This document shows, in pieces, positions 1 through 8,036 of a stretch of DNA of 64,000 nucleotides. The notes under the pieces were generated by a model. The model worked only from the letters and a program-made list of their open reading frames with translations, did not search any database and had not been told where the DNA came from. The stretch lies in NCBI GenBank assembly GCA_002205125.1, contig NIOE01000015.1:124001-188000 (forward strand), read 5' to 3'. Every line of letters starts with the position of its first letter. The first letter of the stretch is position 1. The position numbers and the translations under genes are program-made. This DNA comes from Roseateles noduli (GTDB lineage Bacteria > Pseudomonadota > Gammaproteobacteria > Burkholderiales > Burkholderiaceae_C).

Positions 1-774
1 TTCCAGCGTGTCCGGGACGATGCCCAGGTCGCGCACCTCGCAGCCCATCGCCAGCAGCAGCGCGTGCAGCGTCGTGCGGTTGGAGTTGTAGATCTGGCCG
101 GGACCGAGCGGCTGGCCCGGCAGCACCAGCTCGTCGCCGGTGGAGAACAGCGCGACGCGCGGACGCGCGGCCACCGTCAGCGCCGCGGCACCGGCCGTCG
201 CGGCCAGCCCCAGCGAGGCCGCGTTCAGGCGCATGCTGGCGCTCAGCACCGGCTGCCCGACGCGCAGATCCTCGCCGCGTCGGCGGATGTGGAGACCGAC
301 CGTCAGAGGCCCGTTGATGCGCACCTGGCCGAGGTTTCCCGCCGCGCCCGTGGCGTCGGCGATGGCCTCGCACTGTTCCTGCATCAGCACCGAATCGGCG
401 CCGTCGGGCACCGTCGCGCCGGTGAAGATGCGCGCCGCCGTGCCCGGCTGCAGCGGCTGCGGCACCGATCCCGCCGGCACGCGCTGCGATACCGGCAGGA
501 CGGCGCCCTCGCCTCCCTGCGCGGCGACGTCGGCCGCGCGCATCGCGTAGCCGTCCATCGCGCTGTTGTCGTAAGGCGGCACGTCCAGCGGCGACACCAG
601 GTCCTGCGCCAGCACGCGGCCGCGCGCCAGCGGTGTCATCACGGACTCGGTCCGGCCCAGGGCCGTGACCTGCGAGAGCAGGCGCTCCAGCGCCTCCTCC
701 ATCGGCATCATCGGCGCGCGCGGCGCGCCCGTGGAGGCCGCGACCGCACCCGGAGCATTCTTCGCGTCAGGCAT
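1..774 (-). CDS. moeA: Molybdopterin molybdenumtransferase MoeA, 3' part cut by window edge
   Basis: MoeA inserts molybdate into adenylated molybdopterin, the last step of molybdenum cofactor synthesis in the cytoplasm. The 258 visible residues include the family signature PPYDNSAMDGYA at about residues 66-77. They also include the start of the MoaB/Mog-like domain with FSTGDEL near residue 209. The C-terminal part (about 150 residues in normal MoeA) lies beyond base 1. The ATG at 774 overlaps the thrC stop by 8 bases, so moeA is probably translationally coupled to thrC and is the last visible member of the hom-thrC-moeA run. The first 20 or so residues are a poorly conserved Ala/Pro-rich tail, so a later start is possible. 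The family call is firm. Confidence 0.93.
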   Translation of the reverse strand, partial: MPDAKNAPGAVAASTGAPRAPMMPMEEALERLLSQVTALGRTESVMTPLARGRVLAQDLVSPLDVPPYDNSAMDGYAMRAADVAAQGGEGAVLPVSQRVPAGSVPQPLQPGTAARIFTGATVPDGADSVLMQEQCEAIADATGAAGNLGQVRINGPLTVGLHIRRRGEDLRVGQPVLSASMRLNAASLGLAATAGAAALTVAARPRVALFSTGDELVLPGQPLGPGQIYNSNRTTLHALLLAMGCEVRDLGIVPDTLE

Positions 775-2176
775 GGTCGACGATGAACTGCTTGACCTGA
801 TCCACCGAGACCGGCATCACGCTCACGCGCTTGGGGCGCGATTCGAGGTCGTCCAACGCGGCTGGCCGCGGCGGCACGATGCCCAGCGCTTCCTCGATGG
901 TGACGGCGAACTTGGCCGGCAGTGCCGTTTCCAGCACCAGCATGGGCACGCCCGGCTCGCGATTGGCGAGCGCCACCTTCAGGCCGTCCGCCGTGTGCGT
1001 GTCGATGACGACGCCGTACTGCTGATGGCACAAGCGGATCGTCGCCACGCGGTCCTCATGCGTGCTGCGGCCCGAGACGAAACCGTAGCGCTCGCCGATG
1101 CGCGCACGTTCCTCGGCGGTGATCTCGAAGAAGCCCTTCGAGGCCAGCTCCTCGCCGAACAGCCGCCTCACGCGGTCGCCGTCGCGGTCCAGCAGGTCGA
1201 ACACGAAGCGCTCGAAGTTGCTCGCCTTGGAGATGTCCATCGACGGGCTGGAGGTCTCCAGCGTGTGCTCGGCGCCGCGCGGGCGGTAGACGCCGGTGCG
1301 GAAGAACTCGTCGAGCACGTCGTTCTCGTTGGTCGCCACGACCAGGCGCTCGACGGGCAGGCCCATCATGCGCGCCACATGGCCCGCGCAGACGTTGCCG
1401 AAGTTGCCCGACGGCACGGTGAAGCTCACGCGGTCGCTGTCGGACTTCGTGGCCTGGAAGTAGGCGGCGAAGTAGTAGACGACCTGCGCCAGCAGCCGCG
1501 CCCAGTTGATCGAGTTGACGGTGCCGATGCGGTGGCCGCGCTTGAACGCGAGGTCGTTGGACACCGCCTTGACGATGTCCTGGCAGTCGTCGAACACGCC
1601 CTGCACGGCGATGTTGTGGATGTTGGGATCCTGCAGGCTGAACATCTGCGCCTGCTGGAACGGGCTCATGCGGCCGTGCGGGCTCAGCATGAAGACCTGG
1701 ATGCCGGCCTTGCCGCGCATCGCGTACTCGGCGGCGCTGCCGGTGTCGCCGGAGGTCGCGCCCAGGATGTTGAGCGTCTCGCCGCGGCGCTGGAGCTCGT
1801 ATTCGAACAGCTGACCGAGCAGCTGCATCGCCATGTCCTTGAACGCCAGCGTCGGGCCGTTGGACAGCGCCACCAGCGCCAGACCCGGCTCCAGCGGCTT
1901 CAGCGGCGTGATCTGCGGCGTGCCGAAGACGGCTTCGGTGTAGGTCCGGTGCGCGATCGCCTTCAGGTCGGCGGCGGGGATGTCGTCGATGTAGAGCGAC
2001 AGGATCTCGAACGCCAGGTCGGCGTACGAGAGGCCGCGCCAGCGCGCCAGCATGGCGCCGTCGACCTGCGGGTACGCGGTCGGCAGGTACAGCCCGCCGT
2101 CGGGCGCCAGGCCCTCCAGCAGGATGTCGCAGAAGTGGCGCTCGGTCTTGTCGCCGCGGGTGCTCAGGTACTTCAC
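767..2176 (-). CDS. thrC: Threonine synthase ThrC
   Basis: This is the PLP enzyme that converts O-phosphohomoserine to threonine. The 469-residue protein begins VKYLSTRGDKTERHF and carries the PLP-lysine motif GPTLAFKDMAMQL and the phosphate-binding SGDTGSAAEYA stretch. Its length and features fit the long (yeast/E. coli-like) ThrC class. The start chosen is a GTG at 2176. It overlaps the hom stop codon (GTGA), and an in-frame reading continues upstream only through the body of hom in another frame, so a longer product is not credible. The gene lies directly downstream of hom, giving the usual beta-proteobacterial hom-thrC order for threonine synthesis. Confidence 0.96.
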   Translation of the reverse strand: MKYLSTRGDKTERHFCDILLEGLAPDGGLYLPTAYPQVDGAMLARWRGLSYADLAFEILSLYIDDIPAADLKAIAHRTYTEAVFGTPQITPLKPLEPGLALVALSNGPTLAFKDMAMQLLGQLFEYELQRRGETLNILGATSGDTGSAAEYAMRGKAGIQVFMLSPHGRMSPFQQAQMFSLQDPNIHNIAVQGVFDDCQDIVKAVSNDLAFKRGHRIGTVNSINWARLLAQVVYYFAAYFQATKSDSDRVSFTVPSGNFGNVCAGHVARMMGLPVERLVVATNENDVLDEFFRTGVYRPRGAEHTLETSSPSMDISKASNFERFVFDLLDRDGDRVRRLFGEELASKGFFEITAEERARIGERYGFVSGRSTHEDRVATIRLCHQQYGVVIDTHTADGLKVALANREPGVPMLVLETALPAKFAVTIEEALGIVPPRPAALDDLESRPKRVSVMPVSVDQVKQFIVDHA

Positions 2177-3483
2177 GCCAGCTCTTCCTTGCGCAGCTTC
2201 ACGATAGGCGCCAGCACCGTCGTCAGCGCCTGCATCTTCGCCAGCGCCTCGCTCATGCGGCCTTCCTGCGTGTCGTGCGTCAGGATGATCAGGTCGGTCT
2301 GGCTTTCGCCTTCGGCCGATTCGCGCTGCAGCACCGCGTCGATGCTGATCTCGTGCTCGGCCAGGATGGTCGTGATGCGCGACAGCACGCCCGCCTGGTC
2401 CGCCACCCGCAGGCGCAGGTAGAACGCCGTCTGCACCTGCGCCATCGGCAGGATGGGCGTGTCGTTCATCGCGTCCGGCTGGAAGGCCAGGTGCGGCACG
2501 CGGTGGTCCGGGTCGGCCGTCGCCAGGCGCGTGATGTCGACCAGGTCGGCGATCACCGCCGAGGCCGTCGGCTCCGCGCCCGCACCCTTGCCGTAGTACA
2601 GCGTCGTGCCGACCGCATCGGCCTGCACCAGCACCGCGTTCATCGCGCCTTCGACGTTCGCGATCAGGCGGCCCGCCGGGATCAGCGTCGGGTGCACGCG
2701 CAGCTCGATGCCCTTGTCTCTTCTGCGCGCGATACCCAGCAGCTTGATGCGGTAGCCGAGCTGCTCCGCGTACTTGATGTCGGTCGCCTGCAGCGCGGTG
2801 ATGCCCTCGACATGCGCCTGCTCGAACTGCACCGGGATCCCGAACGCGATCGCGCTCATGATCGTCGCCTTGTGCGCGGCGTCCACGCCCTCGATGTCGA
2901 AGGTCGGATCGGCCTCGGCATACCCCAGCCGCTGCGCCTCCTTCAGCACCGTCGCGAAGTCCAGCCCCTTGGAGCGCATCTCCGACAGGATGAAATTGGT
3001 CGTGCCGTTGATGATCCCCGCGATCCACTCGATGCGGTTGGCCGTCAGGCCTTCGCGCAGCGCCTTGATGATGGGGATGCCGCCGGCCACCGCCGCCTCG
3101 AAGGCGACCATCACGCCCTGGGCGCGCGCCGCGGCGAAGATCTCGCTGCCGTGCACCGCCAGCAGCGCCTTGTTGGCCGTCACCACGTGCTTGCCGGCCT
3201 TGATCGCGTCCAGCACCAGCGTGCGCGCGATGCCGTAGCCGCCGATCAGCTCGACCACGATGTCGATCTCCGGATTGGCGATCACCTCGCGCGCGTCGGA
3301 CACCACCGTGCAGGCGTCGCCCACGATGCTGCGGGCGCGCTCCACATCCAGGTCGGCCACCATCGCGATCTCGATGCCGCGGCCGGCGCGTCCGCGGATC
3401 TCCTCCTGGTTGCGGCGCAGCACCTGGAAGGTGCCGCTGCCGACGGTGCCAATGCCCAGCAGGCCAACTTTGATCGGGTTCAT
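2173..3483 (-). CDS. hom: Homoserine dehydrogenase
   Basis: The enzyme reduces aspartate semialdehyde to homoserine with NAD(P)H, at the branch to threonine and methionine. The 436-residue protein has an N-terminal Rossmann fold (KVGLLGIGTVGSGTF, residues 6-20), the catalytic region GGIPIIKALREGL, the conserved NGTTNFILSEM motif, and a C-terminal ACT domain (about 350-430, LRLRVADQAGVLSRIT) for feedback control. It is a stand-alone enzyme without an aspartokinase fusion, as usual in Burkholderiales. It is followed by thrC with a 4-base overlap and preceded, 27 bases upstream, by the alaA-type aminotransferase, so the three probably form an operon. Confidence 0.97.
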   Translation of the reverse strand: MNPIKVGLLGIGTVGSGTFQVLRRNQEEIRGRAGRGIEIAMVADLDVERARSIVGDACTVVSDAREVIANPEIDIVVELIGGYGIARTLVLDAIKAGKHVVTANKALLAVHGSEIFAAARAQGVMVAFEAAVAGGIPIIKALREGLTANRIEWIAGIINGTTNFILSEMRSKGLDFATVLKEAQRLGYAEADPTFDIEGVDAAHKATIMSAIAFGIPVQFEQAHVEGITALQATDIKYAEQLGYRIKLLGIARRRDKGIELRVHPTLIPAGRLIANVEGAMNAVLVQADAVGTTLYYGKGAGAEPTASAVIADLVDITRLATADPDHRVPHLAFQPDAMNDTPILPMAQVQTAFYLRLRVADQAGVLSRITTILAEHEISIDAVLQRESAEGESQTDLIILTHDTQEGRMSEALAKMQALTTVLAPIVKLRKEELA

Positions 3484-3510
3484 CGTCTTGTCTTTCAGAA
3501 GGTCGGGAGG

Positions 3511-4737
3511 TCAGCGTGCGTGGCGTTTGCGGTATTGCGCCAGGAATCGCTCGATGCGGCCGATGGCTTCACGGAGATCGTCCGTGTTGGGCAGGAACAC
3601 GAGCCGGAAATGATCGGGGGCCTGCCAGTTGAAGCCCGTCCCCTGGACGATCAGCACCTTCTCTTCGGCCAGCAGTTCGTAGGCGAACTGCTGGTCGTCC
3701 TCGATCGGGTAGATCTTGGGGTCGAGGCGGGGGAACATGTACAGCGCGGCCTTGGGCTTGACGACGCTCACGCCGGGGATCTGCGTCAGCAGCTCGTACG
3801 CGAGGTCGCGCTGGTGGCAGAGCCGGCCGGTCGGCGCGACCAGGTCCTTGATGCTCTGGTAGCCGCCCAGCGCCGTCTGGATCGCGAGCTGGCCCGGCGT
3901 GTTGGCGCACAGCCGCAACGAGGCCAGCATGTTCAGGCCCTCGATGTAGTCGCGGGCGTGGCGCTTCTCGCCCGACACCACCATCCAGCCGGCGCGGTAG
4001 CCGCAGCTGCGGTAGTTCTTGGACAGGCCGTTGAAGGTCACGAACAGCACGTCGTCGGCCAGGCTGGCCATGCTGGTGTGGGTGTTGCCGTCGTAGAGCG
4101 TCTTGTCGTAGATCTCGTCGGCGAAGACGATCAGCTCGTGGCGGCGCGCGATCTCGATGATCCCCAGCAGCACGTCGTCCGGATACAGCGCGCCGGTCGG
4201 GTTGTTGGGGTTGCAGACCATGATGCCGCGGGTGCGCGGCGTGATCTTGCTCTCGATGTCCGCCAGGTCCGGCAGCCAGCCGCTGCCCTCGTCGCACAGG
4301 TAGTGCACCGGGCGTCCGCCCGACAGGCCCACCACCGCGGTGTACAGCGGGAAGTCGGGCGACGGGATCAGGATCTCGTCGCCGTCGTTGACCAGCGCGT
4401 TGATCGCCATCTGGATCAGCTCGGAGGCGCCGTTGCCCAGGTAGACGTCGTCCACCGTGACGCCGCGGATGCCCTTCTCCTGCGTGTAGTGCACCACCGC
4501 CTTGCGCGGCGCGAACAGGCCCTTGCTGTCGGTGTAGCCGCCCGCGTCGGCCAGGTTGCGGATCATGTCCTGCACGATCTCGTCCGGCGGCGTCAGCCCG
4601 AACACCGCCGTGTTGCCGATGTTGAGCTTGATGATCTTCTGGCCCTCTTCCTCCATCTGCCGCGCCTTGTCCAGCACGGGCCCGCGGATGTCGTAACTGA
4701 CGCTGGAAAGCTTGCTGGACTTGGCGACGGTTCTCAA
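3511..4737 (-). CDS. alaA: Alanine-synthesising aminotransferase, AlaA type
   Basis: This is a fold-type I PLP aminotransferase, 408 residues, of the AlaA/YfbQ group that makes alanine from pyruvate and glutamate. The diagnostic N-terminus SSVSYDIRGPVLDKARQMEE is present, as are NPNNPTGALYP, FADEIYDKTLYD and the PLP-lysine segment LSKNYRSCGYRAGW. An ATG-started reading frame extends to 4848, but those 37 extra residues look untranslated. I chose the TTG at 4737 because LRTVAKSSKL matches the usual start of the family. Placement before hom-thrC is common in Burkholderiales. Substrate preference is inferred from the family. Other small amino acids are possible. Confidence 0.88.
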   Translation of the reverse strand: MRTVAKSSKLSSVSYDIRGPVLDKARQMEEEGQKIIKLNIGNTAVFGLTPPDEIVQDMIRNLADAGGYTDSKGLFAPRKAVVHYTQEKGIRGVTVDDVYLGNGASELIQMAINALVNDGDEILIPSPDFPLYTAVVGLSGGRPVHYLCDEGSGWLPDLADIESKITPRTRGIMVCNPNNPTGALYPDDVLLGIIEIARRHELIVFADEIYDKTLYDGNTHTSMASLADDVLFVTFNGLSKNYRSCGYRAGWMVVSGEKRHARDYIEGLNMLASLRLCANTPGQLAIQTALGGYQSIKDLVAPTGRLCHQRDLAYELLTQIPGVSVVKPKAALYMFPRLDPKIYPIEDDQQFAYELLAEEKVLIVQGTGFNWQAPDHFRLVFLPNTDDLREAIGRIERFLAQYRKRHAR

Positions 4738-4891
4738 GATGACTCCGGGCGAGGTTTCAAGGCGCGTCCTTCGGGTTCCGCAGGAGGCGCGCACAGGGGA
4801 AAATCGGGGCCATCGATTTAAACACAGGGTTATCGCGGGTAATCCCACGCCCGCGGGGACACACCCTCCGTCGCTGCCAGAATCACCCTCA
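4738..4891. other. Divergent intergenic region between alaA and the Mth938 gene
   Basis: This 154-base stretch must hold promoters for alaA (leftward) and the Mth938-domain gene (rightward). It contains an AT-rich island (ATCGATTTAAACACAGGG, about 4812-4829) that is rare in this high-GC sequence and could be part of either promoter. I cannot assign clear -35/-10 pairs. Confidence 0.3.
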
Positions 4892-5266
4892 ATGAAATTT
4901 CAACCCGACCAGCCGCTAGGCGGCAACATGATCTCCGCCCACGACCTGAACCACGTGTGGGTCAACGGCGTCGAGCAGGCCCACAGCGTGCTGGTGCCCT
5001 GGCAGGGCCAGCCGGAGAACTGGGACGTCACCCGCTTCGAGGACCTCGTCGAGGCCCACTTCGAGCGCATCCTCAAGCTCAAGCCGGAACTCGTGATCTT
5101 CGGCAGCGGCTCGAAGCTGCGCTTCGTGCGGCCGGCGCTGTACCGCGGCCTGATCCAGGCCCGCATCGGCATGGAGACCATGGACATCGGCGCCGCCTGC
5201 CGCACCTACAACGTGCTGGCGAGCGAAGGTCGGGCGGTGCTGGCGGCGCTCCTGATCGAGTCCTGA
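4892..5266 (+). CDS. Mth938-like domain protein (NDUFAF3 family)
   Basis: A 124-residue cytoplasmic protein with one Mth938/DUF498 domain. Visible family features are the N-terminal Arg-free beta strands (NHVWVNGVEQAHSVLVPW), the central PELVIFGSGSKLRF motif and the closing GMETMDIGAACRTYNVLASEGR motif. The mitochondrial homologue NDUFAF3 assists complex I assembly. The bacterial role is not established. The start is the ATG at 4892 (MKFQPDQPLGG). A longer frame begins at 4712 but would overlap the divergent alaA promoter region. The 3' end contains a short duplication (gagtcctgatc twice) at the stop codon. Confidence 0.85.
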   Translation: MKFQPDQPLGGNMISAHDLNHVWVNGVEQAHSVLVPWQGQPENWDVTRFEDLVEAHFERILKLKPELVIFGSGSKLRFVRPALYRGLIQARIGMETMDIGAACRTYNVLASEGRAVLAALLIES

Positions 5267-5354
5267 TCGAGTCCTGATCGCCCCTTCCCTCCCTCTCGCA
5301 GGGAGGCCAATCACTCGTCCATGTCAGAGGGGGCGAGGAACGACCCATTCAACG

Positions 5355-5360
5355 TATAAT
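5355..5360 (+). promoter_or_regulatory. -10 element upstream of the peroxiredoxin gene
   Basis: A perfect TATAAT hexamer lies 45 bases before the ATG at 5405, in an otherwise GC-rich spacer. No good -35 hexamer is visible at 16-18 bases upstream (GGCGAG). The call therefore rests on the -10 alone. A start of transcription near 5367 would give a leader of about 38 bases. Confidence 0.5.
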
Positions 5361-5404
5361 CGCTGGCTATGCCCACCCGGGCACATCTCTCTGAAGAACG
5401 CCAC

Positions 5405-5884
5405 ATGACGCCAGCGCTCAACAAACCCCTCCCGGACATTGAAGCTCTTGCCACGGGAGGCGTGAAGTTCACTCCCAAGGAATTCCTGGGACGGGTCGTG
5501 GTGCTGTACTTCTATCCGAAGGACAACACCCCGGGCTGCACGACCGAAGCGATGCAGTTCCGCGATCATCACAAGGAATTCGTCAAGGCCGGTGCGGTCG
5601 TGCTGGGAGTCTCCCGCGACAACATGGCCTCGCACGACAAGTTCAAGCAGAACCTGGAACTGCCGTTCGAGCTCATCGCCGACACGGAAGAGAAACTCTG
5701 CCACATGTTCGGCGTGGTCAAGAACAAGATCATGTACGGCAAGAAGGTCAAGGGCATCGAACGCTCGACCTTCCTGATCGACGCCCAGGGCATCCTGCGC
5801 GAAGAGTGGCGCGGCCTGAAGGTCGCCGGCCATGTCGAGGAAGTCCTGAAGGCCGTCAAGGCCCTCAAGAAGGAAGCCGCCTGA
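5405..5884 (+). CDS. bcp: Thiol peroxidase of the Bcp/PrxQ family
   Basis: A 159-residue peroxiredoxin that reduces hydrogen peroxide and organic hydroperoxides in the cytoplasm. The peroxidatic cysteine is C45 in DNTPGCTTEAMQFRD, preceded by VVLYFYPKDNTPGC, the canonical active site. The usual PrxQ resolving cysteine five residues later is absent (position occupied by Q). The only other cysteine is in EEKLCHMFG near residue 99, so it may work as a 1-Cys enzyme or use that cysteine. I chose the ATG at 5405 (MTPALNKPLPDIEAL) over an upstream in-frame start at 5369, because the N-terminus then matches family length and 5369 lies at the predicted transcription start. Confidence 0.94.
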   Translation: MTPALNKPLPDIEALATGGVKFTPKEFLGRVVVLYFYPKDNTPGCTTEAMQFRDHHKEFVKAGAVVLGVSRDNMASHDKFKQNLELPFELIADTEEKLCHMFGVVKNKIMYGKKVKGIERSTFLIDAQGILREEWRGLKVAGHVEEVLKAVKALKKEAA

Positions 5885-6191
5885 TCTGCCGCGGATCCGC
5901 CCTGAGGGGCGTCTGATCCGCGCCTGACGATCTTCTTGCGTCCGTCATGGGCGCGGGTCAGGAGTTGTGCATAATCAGTCGCATGCCCCTGTGCCTGATC
6001 GCAGCGAATGACCTCCCGAAGACGAGCCGCACCGGCCCCGGTGCGGCTTTTTGTCTTCTGGGATCCGCCAGCGAATTCGAGGCCACCGATGCCGCCGACA
6101 CCTCCGGCATCGCCAGCGCCCGTCAGGCCCGGGGCATGACCCCTGGTCGGCATCGCCCCAGGCTCATCACGCAAGCCCGTCACCCCCGCAC
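5885..6191 (+). other. 307-base intergenic region, possible small RNA
   Basis: No coding gene is supported here. The region contains CATAAT at 5970-5975, which could be a -10 hexamer without a recognisable -35, followed after about 80 bases by a strong intrinsic terminator (6025-6052). This arrangement would produce an RNA of about 70-80 nucleotides. The remaining 130 bases lead into the PhoH gene and show no clear promoter. Confidence 0.3.
6025..6052 (+). terminator. Rho-independent terminator downstream of bcp
   Basis: AGCCGCACCGG and CCGGTGCGGCT form an 11-bp stem around a two-base loop, followed by TTTTT. Outer bases GAAGAC (6018-6023) and GTCTTC (6053-6058) can extend the stem. It either ends bcp, 140 bases downstream of its stop, or ends a small transcript that starts near the CATAAT at 5970-5975. 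Confidence 0.85.
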
Positions 6192-7949
6192 ATGCCACTG
6201 CCCAAGCCTCCGACCAAGCGCGCCAGCCGCCTAGATTCCGACGCCTTCGCGACCGACCTGTCGCCCAGCAAACGCCCTCCCGCGCTCGAGGCCAGACCGT
6301 CCGCCCCCATCGCCGCCTCCCGCGCAGAACCTGCGCCTCGGGTGGATGCGCGCGCGGAACTGCCGACCCCGGCCAACGCTCCCGCCAGCACGGCCGCCCA
6401 GGCGCCGGCGTCCAACGCCCGCGCCCGCACCGAGCCGGTGGAAGCCCGCGGCGGCCAGTCACCCTCGCTGGCGCTGGTCTCGCCCGCCCCGTCCAAGGCC
6501 CCGGCGAAGAAATCCGCCCCGGCCCGCTCGAAGGCGCGCAAGCCGGTCGGCGATCCCAAGCTGTTCGTGCTCGACACCAACGTGCTGATGCATGACCCGA
6601 TGTCGCTGTTCCGCTTCGAGGAGCACGACATCTATCTGCCGATGATCACGCTCGAGGAGCTGGACGGCCACAAGAAGGGCATGACCGAGGTCGCCCGCAA
6701 CGTGCGCCAGGTCAGCCGCGACCTGGACGCGCTGGCCGGCAGCCTGAAGTCGAGCACCATCGAGGAGATGTCCAAGGGCCTGCCGCTGGACCAGACCGGC
6801 CACCGCGAGGCCGGCGGCAAGCTGTTCTTCCAGACCACGCTGTTCGAGACCCCGCTGCCCCAGGGCCTGCCGCAGGGCAAGGCCGACAACCAGATCCTGG
6901 GCGTCGTCCAGGCGCTGAAGCAGCAGCAGCCCGGCCGCGAGGTGGTGCTGGTGTCCAAGGACATCAACATGCGCATCAAGGCCCGCGCGCTGGGCCTGCC
7001 GGCGGAGGACTACCGCAACGACAAGACGCTGGAAGACTCCGACCTGCTCTACACCGGTGTGCAGGCGCTGCCGGCGGACTTCTGGGAGCGCCACGGCAAG
7101 ACGATGGAGAGCTGGCAGCAGGGCGGCACCACCTTCTACCGCATCAGCGGTCCGCTGGTGCCCACGCTGCTGGTCAACCAGCTGATCTACCTGGAAGCGC
7201 CGGGCGCCGCGCCGCTCTACGCCAAGGTGCAGGAGATCACCGGCAAGACCGCCGTGCTGCGCACGCTGAAGGACTTCGGCCACCAGAAGCATTCGGTCTG
7301 GGGCGTCACCGCGCGCAACCGCGAACAGAACTTCGCGCTCAACCTGCTGATGGATCCGGACTGCGACTTCGTGACGCTGACCGGCTCGGCCGGTACCGGC
7401 AAGACGCTGATGACGCTGGCGGCCGGTCTGTCGCAGGTGCTCGACGACCGCCGCTACACCGAGATCATCGTCACCCGCGTGACGGTCCCGGTGGGCGAGG
7501 ACATCGGCTTCCTGCCCGGCACGGAAGAGGAAAAGATGGGCCCGTGGATGGGCGCGCTCGACGACAACCTGGAAGTGCTGGGACGCGGCGAGAGCGGCGC
7601 CGGCGAATGGGGTCGCGCGGCCACCAACGACCTGGTGCGCAGCAAGATCAAGATCAAGAGCCTGAACTTCATGCGCGGGCGCACCTTCCTGAACAAGTAC
7701 GTGATCATCGACGAGGCGCAGAACCTGACGCCCAAGCAGATGAAGACGCTGATCACGCGCGCGGGTCCGGGCACGAAGATCGTCTGCCTGGGCAACCTGG
7801 CGCAGATCGACACGCCCTACCTCACCGAGGGCAGCTCGGGCCTGACCTTCGCGGTCGACAAGTTCAAGGGCTGGGCCCACAGCGGGCACGTCACGCTGGC
7901 GCGCGGCGAGCGCTCGCGGCTGGCGGATTTCGCGTCCGAGGTGCTCTGA
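6192..7949 (+). CDS. PIN domain and PhoH ATPase fusion protein (PhoH2/YlaK type)
   Basis: A 585-residue cytoplasmic protein. After a long low-complexity Ala/Pro-rich head (about residues 1-115) comes a PIN-type RNase domain starting KLFVLDTNVLMHDPM (about 122-136), with the acidic ITLEELDGHKKG following. A PhoH ATPase domain then carries Walker A GSAGTGKT near residue 398 and Walker B YVIIDEAQN near residue 503. Fused PIN-PhoH (PhoH2) proteins from other bacteria have RNA unwinding and cleavage activity, so an RNA-processing role is expected. The start is the ATG at 6192 (MPLPKPPTKRAS). The frame is open further upstream, but that part overlaps the bcp terminator. The gene is probably monocistronic. 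Confidence 0.9.
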   Translation: MPLPKPPTKRASRLDSDAFATDLSPSKRPPALEARPSAPIAASRAEPAPRVDARAELPTPANAPASTAAQAPASNARARTEPVEARGGQSPSLALVSPAPSKAPAKKSAPARSKARKPVGDPKLFVLDTNVLMHDPMSLFRFEEHDIYLPMITLEELDGHKKGMTEVARNVRQVSRDLDALAGSLKSSTIEEMSKGLPLDQTGHREAGGKLFFQTTLFETPLPQGLPQGKADNQILGVVQALKQQQPGREVVLVSKDINMRIKARALGLPAEDYRNDKTLEDSDLLYTGVQALPADFWERHGKTMESWQQGGTTFYRISGPLVPTLLVNQLIYLEAPGAAPLYAKVQEITGKTAVLRTLKDFGHQKHSVWGVTARNREQNFALNLLMDPDCDFVTLTGSAGTGKTLMTLAAGLSQVLDDRRYTEIIVTRVTVPVGEDIGFLPGTEEEKMGPWMGALDDNLEVLGRGESGAGEWGRAATNDLVRSKIKIKSLNFMRGRTFLNKYVIIDEAQNLTPKQMKTLITRAGPGTKIVCLGNLAQIDTPYLTEGSSGLTFAVDKFKGWAHSGHVTLARGERSRLADFASEVL

Positions 7950-8002
7950 CCCTGCACGGGGGAGTTGGGCCTCTCGGCCTTCCCGCCCATGCGCTCTCCC
8001 TC

Positions 8003-8028
8003 AAAGCCACCCCTCGGGGTGGCTTTTT
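8003..8028. terminator. Bidirectional terminator between phoH and the convergent MFS gene
   Basis: AAAGCCACCCC and GGGGTGGCTTT form an 11-bp stem with a tiny TC loop. The stem is flanked by T runs on both strands (TTTTT on the plus side, the A tract giving U on the minus side). It lies between the stop of the PhoH gene (7949) and the stop of the MFS gene (8037), so it can terminate both. Confidence 0.9.
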
Positions 8029-8036
8029 CATGCGCC

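Noticed and set aside
2275-4821. An 848-residue reading frame on the plus strand
   Set aside because: It is the shadow of hom and alaA, rich in Arg/His/Gln with no family motif, and it disagrees with the clear minus-strand enzymes.
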